A stretch of 64,000 nucleotides of DNA from Gilvibacter sp. (lineage in GTDB: Bacteria > Bacteroidota > Bacteroidia > Flavobacteriales > Flavobacteriaceae), in contig NZ_JABSPU010000003.1 in the NCBI RefSeq assembly GCF_013214815.1, positions 1 through 64,000 on the forward strand, given 5' to 3'. Of the stretch, positions 58,709 to 64,000 are shown one piece after another; positions within the stretch are counted from its first letter, which is position 1; each line of letters begins with the position of its first letter. A program made the translations under genes and the position numbers. The notes under the pieces were generated by a model that was given only the letters and a program-made list of their open reading frames with translations, was not told the origin of the DNA and searched no databases.

Positions 58709-60769
58709 ATGAGGCCGCGTAACTTGTATTTATCCGATATAAAGAAAACAGCCATACTCATCAGCCTGATGGGTATGGTTTGCTATTTTATAGTTTCTTG
58801 TAAACACGAGGGGCCTGCTGGTGCAGAAGTTCCCAACACAGTACAAGATTCGGTACTCTCCATTATTGACGAGGTGGCCGTGGGCGATCAGCCCAGAACT
58901 GTACTAAAATCTCAATTATTACGGGCCTATAGATTGCACGGATTGATCCAAAACGACTCTGTAAAAATGTTGGTGTTGGATTCGGTTGCGCGAAACAGCC
59001 TGCGTTATCGCAGTGATGAATTGGCCAGGATTTCTGCCGAACATCTACAAGATATCGCTGTTGCAGGTAGTGATACTCTGGGCATTGCAAAGGCACATTG
59101 GTATCTGGGCTTGTATTATTTGCGCAAGGATCAAATTGACAGTGCGGCAAACAAGTTCTACTATGCCGAGCGTTTCTACAGACTTTCTGGAGATTTTATA
59201 AATGCGGGTCGATCGGTACTCAACTTGGCGATTCTTCAAAAGAATCAGAAGGATTATATCGGCAGTGAACAAAGCACCGTAAGAGCCTTGGAATTTTTAG
59301 AGGGTGTGGAAGGAGAGCAGCGCCGGATCGCATCAGCCTACAACAACTTAGGCATCATTGCTAAGGATACCGAAAAGTATGACCTGGCTATTGAGTACCA
59401 CAATCAGGCTTTGGAGTACCGCAAAGAGATTGGCAATCCTGCCTTAGAGGCGAGCTCGTTCAACAATCTCGGTATTGTTTATACCAATATGGGGCAATAT
59501 GAAAAGGCCATAGAGACCTTCAATGAAGGACTGGACAATGACAGTTTGTATTACCAGCGCCCCATCACTTATGCCAAGCTTCTAGATAATAAAGCCTACG
59601 CGCAACTATTGGGTGGAAAAGAGCAGGGATATCCGGAGGCTTTTATGATTCCTTTCAGACTCCGAGATAGCATTTCTGATAAGTCTGGAAAAGTACAGAG
59701 CTATTTGAGACTTTCGGAGTACTATTTAATGATAGATTCCGTTTCGGTAAGCCATACTTATGCAAAGGATGCCCTGGCGCTGGCCAGAGAGATCGGGTAT
59801 CAGCGCGGGGAGCAAGAATCTTTGCAACTGTTGGCTAAGAACTCGGCCCCAGAGATCGCGCTGAACTATAACAACCGCTTTATTGCGATCAATGACAGTT
59901 TACAGAAGGCTGAACGTTCTTTCCAGGATCGATTTGCGCGCCTGCGATTTCAAACCGACGTTTTGGAGGATGAGCGCAACCGCGTGATCCAAACCAATAA
60001 ACAGCTGCAGTTGGTACTGTTGAGTTTAATTGCCTTTGCCTTGTTGGGGTATATTTTCATTCAACGTAGGGCCAACCGCAAGGAGTTGCGCTACCAAGCG
60101 GATCAGCAGAAAGCCAATGAAGAGATCTACAGTTTGATGCTCTCTCAGAAAGTAAAGCTGGAAGAAGGGAAGCAGATAGAAAAGCAGCGGATCTCAGAAG
60201 AGTTGCACGACGGGATTTTGAGTAAGCTGTTTGGAGCTCGATTGAGTTTGGACAGCTTGAATGCGAAAGTAGATGATAAATCTGTCGGTATTAGACAATC
60301 TTATATACAAGAGATCAAAAATATAGAGAGTGAGATCCGATCCATCTCTCACGAACTGAACGCCAGCGCCTTTAACAGTGAGGTGATGTATGTGGATGCG
60401 ATCGAGAAACTTCTGCGTGATCAATGTACCATTCACAATATAGATTTTGAGCTCAATAGCGATCATATGATCGAATGGGAAAAGATGTCCAACGACAAAA
60501 AGGTACACCTTTACCGAATCATTCAAGAGGCGCTTCAGAACATTATGAAACACGCGAAGGCAGATGAGATCTCTGTTCAATTTGCCCAACTGGTCAATGG
60601 GGTTCGTCTAACTATTGAAGACGACGGAGTTGGGATGAATACTAGCAAAGTCAAGCGTGGTATCGGCCTCAAGAACATCAAATCTCGTGTGAAACAAATT
60701 GAAGGTAATCTTCGCATTCAAAGTGAGGAAGGCAAAGGCACGCAGATCACTGTAGATTTCCTTGTTTAA
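58709..60769 (+). CDS. TPR-containing sensor histidine kinase (NarX-type HisKA_3)
   Basis: N-terminal lipobox-like FIVSC, TPRs, one TM helix, EKQRISEELHDGILSKLFGARLSL, HATPase DDGVGMNTSKVKRGIGLKNIKSRVKQIEG. Confidence 0.92.
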   Translation: MRPRNLYLSDIKKTAILISLMGMVCYFIVSCKHEGPAGAEVPNTVQDSVLSIIDEVAVGDQPRTVLKSQLLRAYRLHGLIQNDSVKMLVLDSVARNSLRYRSDELARISAEHLQDIAVAGSDTLGIAKAHWYLGLYYLRKDQIDSAANKFYYAERFYRLSGDFINAGRSVLNLAILQKNQKDYIGSEQSTVRALEFLEGVEGEQRRIASAYNNLGIIAKDTEKYDLAIEYHNQALEYRKEIGNPALEASSFNNLGIVYTNMGQYEKAIETFNEGLDNDSLYYQRPITYAKLLDNKAYAQLLGGKEQGYPEAFMIPFRLRDSISDKSGKVQSYLRLSEYYLMIDSVSVSHTYAKDALALAREIGYQRGEQESLQLLAKNSAPEIALNYNNRFIAINDSLQKAERSFQDRFARLRFQTDVLEDERNRVIQTNKQLQLVLLSLIAFALLGYIFIQRRANRKELRYQADQQKANEEIYSLMLSQKVKLEEGKQIEKQRISEELHDGILSKLFGARLSLDSLNAKVDDKSVGIRQSYIQEIKNIESEIRSISHELNASAFNSEVMYVDAIEKLLRDQCTIHNIDFELNSDHMIEWEKMSNDKKVHLYRIIQEALQNIMKHAKADEISVQFAQLVNGVRLTIEDDGVGMNTSKVKRGIGLKNIKSRVKQIEGNLRIQSEEGKGTQITVDFLV

Positions 60770-60895
60770 ATCAAAACATTTCGTTTTATCGGGTTTTTCC
60801 ACCTTTGGTCTGCTAGTGGGTTTAAAACAGGGCGGACTTTTTGTCTTTTCATTTAATAATCATATACTTAGACTTACTAACTAATACTTTTTATT

Positions 60896-61579
60896 ATGAA
60901 AAAATTCGTAGCAGAAGCCATAGGAACCTTTTGGTTGGTCTTTGGCGGATGTGGGTCTGCACTCTTGGCAGCCGGCGTTGAAAATGTTGGAATTGGATTT
61001 TTAGGAGTGTCCTTGGCCTTTGGATTGACCGTTGTGACCATGGCTTATGCAATTGGTCATATTTCTGGGGCGCATTTGAATCCCGCAGTTACCATTGGAC
61101 TCTGGGTAGGAGGTCGTTTTTCTGCCAAAGATGTTATGCCGTATATCATTGCCCAATGTTTGGGTGGATTGATCGCTGCTGCGGCGCTCTATGTGATTGT
61201 TACAGGTAACGGTTCCGAGATTGGAAGCTTTGCCGCTAATGGATATGGGGAATATTCTCCAGGCGGTTATTCCATGCAGGCAGGGATGCTTACCGAATTT
61301 ATTTTGACTTTGGTCTTTTTAGTGGTTATCATGGGAGCTACACACAAGAATGCAGCTTCAAAGTTTGCAGGCTTGGCTATTGGTTTGGCTTTGACGCTCA
61401 TTCACTTGATCAGCATTCCAGTGACCAATACTTCGGTAAATCCAGCCCGTAGTTTAAGTCAAGCAGCATTTGTTGGCGATTGGGCTTTAGGTCAACTTTG
61501 GGTTTTTGTTCTTTTTCCAATTGCAGGAGCAATAGTTGGAGGATTGTTATACCGTTGGCTCTCTGGTGGAAATGATTAA
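60896..61579 (+). CDS. aqpZ: Aquaporin Z
   Basis: [17 protein letters not shown] and [16 protein letters not shown] motifs; six TM. Confidence 0.95.
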   Translation: MKKFVAEAIGTFWLVFGGCGSALLAAGVENVGIGFLGVSLAFGLTVVTMAYAIGHISGAHLNPAVTIGLWVGGRFSAKDVMPYIIAQCLGGLIAAAALYVIVTGNGSEIGSFAANGYGEYSPGGYSMQAGMLTEFILTLVFLVVIMGATHKNAASKFAGLAIGLALTLIHLISIPVTNTSVNPARSLSQAAFVGDWALGQLWVFVLFPIAGAIVGGLLYRWLSGGND

Positions 61580-61598
61580 GTGTTCCGCAAAACGACTT

Positions 61599-61625
61599 AA
61601 AAAGGAGCTTTTAAGCTCCTTTTTT
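61599..61625 (+). terminator. Intrinsic terminator downstream of aqpZ
   Basis: AAAAAGGAGCTTttAAGCTCCTTTTTT. Confidence 0.85.
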
Positions 61626-61774
61626 ATTGCTAAAACGTGAAGGAATTACGGTAAATAAGTAAATCTATCATTGCTTAAAAATTGGTATATTGTAGAAGCA
61701 ACAATAGCGATCGATTTTCGTTAAAAAAATCGAATACAGAATCCACAAGATGACTCCTAATAATTGATTCCATT

Positions 61775-62446
61775 ATGAAGACTAAATTAAATGTTCTGAT
61801 GGTCGATGATCACCCAATTATCATCGAAGGATACCGCAACACCCTGTACGACAACTTCAACGAACAGTACACTTTGATGATCGATGTGGTTTCTAATTGT
61901 GACGATGCGGCGAAGGCCATCAAAATGAATCGAAATGAGAAGCCTTATGACGTGGCACTCATCGATATAAAATTACCGCCCTCTAAAGATGGTAAATTGA
62001 CCTCCGGAGTGGATGTGGCGATACTCTTAAGACAGCTACACCCAAAATCCAGAGTCATTATTCTTACCATGCACAATGAGGATGGACGCATTCACAACAT
62101 CTTGCAGAACATCAATCCAGAAGGTTTCCTGATCAAAAGTGATCTCACCTCCAGTGAGCTGAGCCGAGCCTTTGAAGAAGTAGCTGATGGTCGCACGTAT
62201 TACAGCGCCACGGTGAACAACCACTTTAGAAAAATGATCAGTAATGATTTTTCTTTAGATCAAAAGAATCTTCAGATTCTATACCACCTTTCAAGAGGAG
62301 TGCAAACCAAGAATCTGAGCAATTATATCAACCTTTCTTTAAGCGCCATTGAAAAGCGTAAGAATCACATCAAAGAACTGTTTGATATCAAATCGGCCAA
62401 TGATGAGGTCTTGATTGAAGAGGCTCGCAGACGCGGATTCGTATAA
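61775..62446 (+). CDS. LuxR-type (receiver + HTH) response regulator
   Basis: VLMVDDHPIIIEGYRNTL...VALIDIKLPPSKDGK...; HTH-like LQILYHLSRGVQTKNLSNYINLSLSAIEKRKNHIKELFDI. Confidence 0.9.
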   Translation: MKTKLNVLMVDDHPIIIEGYRNTLYDNFNEQYTLMIDVVSNCDDAAKAIKMNRNEKPYDVALIDIKLPPSKDGKLTSGVDVAILLRQLHPKSRVIILTMHNEDGRIHNILQNINPEGFLIKSDLTSSELSRAFEEVADGRTYYSATVNNHFRKMISNDFSLDQKNLQILYHLSRGVQTKNLSNYINLSLSAIEKRKNHIKELFDIKSANDEVLIEEARRRGFV

Positions 62447-62462
62447 AGAAAAATTCAGGCAT

Positions 62463-62498
62463 AAAAAAAAGGACTTGCAAGCGCCAGTCCTTTTTTTT
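62463..62498. terminator. Intrinsic terminator between convergent genes
   Basis: AAAAAAAAGGACTtgcaagcgccAGTCCTTTTTTTT. Confidence 0.8.
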
Positions 62499-62520
62499 GT
62501 TGATGGTTACTTAAATAGTA

Positions 62521-62874
62521 TTAGATTCCATCTGCGTCATCTACCGAATCTTTCACTGCGTCAGCAGCTCCTTTAACGGCATCTTTGGCGCTATCAACAG
62601 CACCGTCAGCAGCGTCTTTTGCATCCTCTACAGCACCTTCAACGGCATCCGCAGCGTCACCAGCAGCTTCTCCAGCAGCATCCATAGCGTCAGAGGCAGC
62701 ATCTTCAACTGCATCAGCAGCATCAGAGGCAGCTTCTCCAGCAGCATCAGCAGCATCACCTGCAGCTTCAGCAGCATTTTCTACAGCGTCTTCTGCCTTC
62801 TTTTCAGTTTCTCTACATGAGGTGAAAGAAACAGCCATAAGCACAACAAATACGCCTAAAAATAACTTCTTCAT
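62521..62874 (-). CDS. Alanine/acidic-rich lipoprotein with 11-residue LEA-like periodicity
   Basis: Lipobox AVSFTSC; repeats AGEAASDAADA / VEDAASDAMDA / AGEAAGDAADA / VEGAVEDAKDA / ADGAVDSAKDA / VKGAADAVKDS. Confidence 0.8.
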   Translation of the reverse strand: MKKLFLGVFVVLMAVSFTSCRETEKKAEDAVENAAEAAGDAADAAGEAASDAADAVEDAASDAMDAAGEAAGDAADAVEGAVEDAKDAADGAVDSAKDAVKGAADAVKDSVDDADGI

Positions 62875-62973
62875 GATATATCTAGATTAGTGATTAAAGA
62901 ACCAAATGTACCATTTTTTTTAACATTTTAACAAATTTCTAACAATTTATGGAATACTCACCCAAGACGTGCA

Positions 62974-63018
62974 TTTTATCGATTTTCTACAGTATTTGAC
63001 TGCTTTTTTATCGATTTT
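62974..63018. promoter_or_regulatory. Direct repeat TTTTATCGATTTT x2, 32 bp apart
   Basis: Identical 13-mers at 62974-62986 and 63006-63018. Confidence 0.5.
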
Positions 63019-63044
63019 TCAAAACGCCGACAAATTAAAGGTTA

Positions 63045-63076
63045 GGAGATATTCCCATGACTTGGAATATTTCCAA
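63045..63076. promoter_or_regulatory. Candidate operator upstream of the S24-type regulator
   Basis: GGAGATATTCC (63045) and TTGGAA-TAT-TTCCAA (63062-63076). Confidence 0.45.
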
Positions 63077-63096
63077 AATTATCGTTAAATTGAGGC

Positions 63097-63870
63097 ATGC
63101 AACAGAATTTATCCACAGCGGCTATTCGCTTTAAAAAGGTGCGAGAATCATTAGGATTTACCCAACAAGAATTTGCTCAAAAGTTAGGAATCAGTAATTC
63201 CACAGCAGACATTGAAAGAGCTAAAACCAAGCTTTCGGGAGCTGTTGTAATGGAGCTGCTTAGGCAATTTCAAATCAATCCTTTATGGCTCTACGGAAAA
63301 AGTCTCTCGCAATATTTATCTCCGGAGGGTGTTTCTGTTATGCCTAAGGTCATTACTGTGAATGATGCCGATCAAGAGAATATACTATTAGTAAGTCAAC
63401 GTGCGGCCGCGGGCTATCCGCAAAATGTGGGTGATCCAGAATGGGTGCAGACCTTGCCTGCATTCTCCATACCCTTGCCCCAATATCGCAACGCGACCTA
63501 TCGCGGTTTCCAAGTAGAAGGAGACAGTATGTTGCCTAATATTAGACCTAACGAATGGGTTTTAGGGCGTTCGGTTGGTGATCTCGGTGAAGCTACAAAT
63601 AACAAGATCTACATTGTTGTGCTTCAAGATTCTGTTTTGGTCAAAAAACTAGAAAAACTCCCAGATCCCGCCAAGGTACGTTTGGTTTCATTAAATGCAG
63701 CTTACCTTCCCATAGATGTTCCTGTGCAGACCATTCAAGAACTGTGGCTGGTTAACAGTAAGATCAGTTTTGGTTTAGAGTCTGATGGAAACAACAGTTT
63801 ACTGCAACAATTGCAAGACTCCATGGACGAACTCAAAGGACAGATCAATAGATTACAAGCTGATGAATAA
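63097..63870 (+). CDS. XRE-HTH / S24 (LexA-like) transcriptional regulator
   Basis: RFKKVRESLGFTQQEFAQKLGISNSTADIERAK; FQVEGDSMLPNIRPNEWVLGR; VVLQDSVLVKKLEK (Ser/Lys dyad). Confidence 0.9.
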   Translation: MQQNLSTAAIRFKKVRESLGFTQQEFAQKLGISNSTADIERAKTKLSGAVVMELLRQFQINPLWLYGKSLSQYLSPEGVSVMPKVITVNDADQENILLVSQRAAAGYPQNVGDPEWVQTLPAFSIPLPQYRNATYRGFQVEGDSMLPNIRPNEWVLGRSVGDLGEATNNKIYIVVLQDSVLVKKLEKLPDPAKVRLVSLNAAYLPIDVPVQTIQELWLVNSKISFGLESDGNNSLLQQLQDSMDELKGQINRLQADE

Positions 63871-64000
63871 TCAAGGGCAAGGCTTTGAGAGCCTTATTGA
63901 ATTTTTGCGAAAACTACAGGCAAACAACTCCAAAGCCTGGATGGATCAAAACCGCAAAGAGTATCAAAGGGTGCGTGATTTTTACGTGGGTTGGTTAGAT
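63863..64000 (+). CDS. DUF2461 domain-containing protein, 3' partial
   Basis: ATG overlapping the previous stop; MNNQGQGFESLIEFLRKLQANNSKAWMDQNRKEYQRVRDFYVGWLD runs off the window. Confidence 0.75.
   Translation, partial: MNNQGQGFESLIEFLRKLQANNSKAWMDQNRKEYQRVRDFYVGWLD

Noticed and set aside
35367-61656. Recurrent ACCGTAA/TTACGG-type motif upstream of several genes (e.g. 42890, 52764, 57863, 61646)
   Set aside because: A 7-mer is expected about 8 times on both strands in 64 kb by chance; no consistent spacing to -7 boxes was seen, unlike the CNRTYNRT element.
62585-62890. 101-aa Ala/Ser-rich plus-strand ORF
   Set aside because: Reverse complement of the 11-mer repeat lipoprotein; the minus strand has the signal peptide and lipobox.
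63097-63870. Possible prophage repressor
   Set aside because: S24/XRE architecture but no integrase, structural or lysis genes in the window; treated as a chromosomal regulator.
1-64000. CRISPR arrays or classical defence systems
   Set aside because: No array of regularly spaced palindromic repeats and no cas, restriction-modification, toxin-antitoxin or retron-like ORFs recognised. The repeats present are coding (adhesin, acidic lipoprotein, LEA-like).

Overview
64 kb of a Bacteroidota chromosome. Gene content, TAnnTTTG -7 boxes and T9SS sorting domains indicate a marine Flavobacteriia relative. No rRNA, CRISPR array, IS element or prophage was recognised. Left part (1-34 kb) is mostly core genome: the C-terminal part of a repetitive T9SS type-B adhesin with a PorP/SprF partner, a TPR/LytS histidine kinase with a LytTR regulator, uppS-bamA-ompH-ompH-murI, nadK, pdxJ, FadL+GDSL, tig-clpP-clpX, a folK-deoxynucleoside kinase fusion, mutS, then tRNA-Gly and tRNA-Leu. 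35.5-52.7 kb is an exopolysaccharide (EPS) cluster: ugd, UDP-glucuronate decarboxylase, receiver, pseudo-receiver/phosphoglycosyl transferase fusion, half-size TolC-like protein, Wzc-like protein with a degenerate ATPase, Wzx, Wzy, a PRTase-HAD fusion, glycosyltransferases and an acyltransferase. 52.8-64 kb holds an LruC lipoprotein, sensor kinases, a decayed beta-barrel gene, an acidic-repeat lipoprotein with a structured leader, aquaporin Z, a LuxR regulator, an LEA-like 11-mer lipoprotein and an S24-type regulator. Strongest new observation: three EPS promoters (upstream of ugd, the TolC-like gene and wzx) share a gapless ~36 bp element at exactly the same distance from a TAnGTTTG -7 box. 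It resolves into two half-sites (CNRTYNRT) 21 bp apart, resembling a LytTR-type operator. Other leads: the export machinery lacks Wza, the leader RNA ends in an internal terminator, and folK has no ATG/GTG/TTG start. All calls were made by eye; no database search was run.
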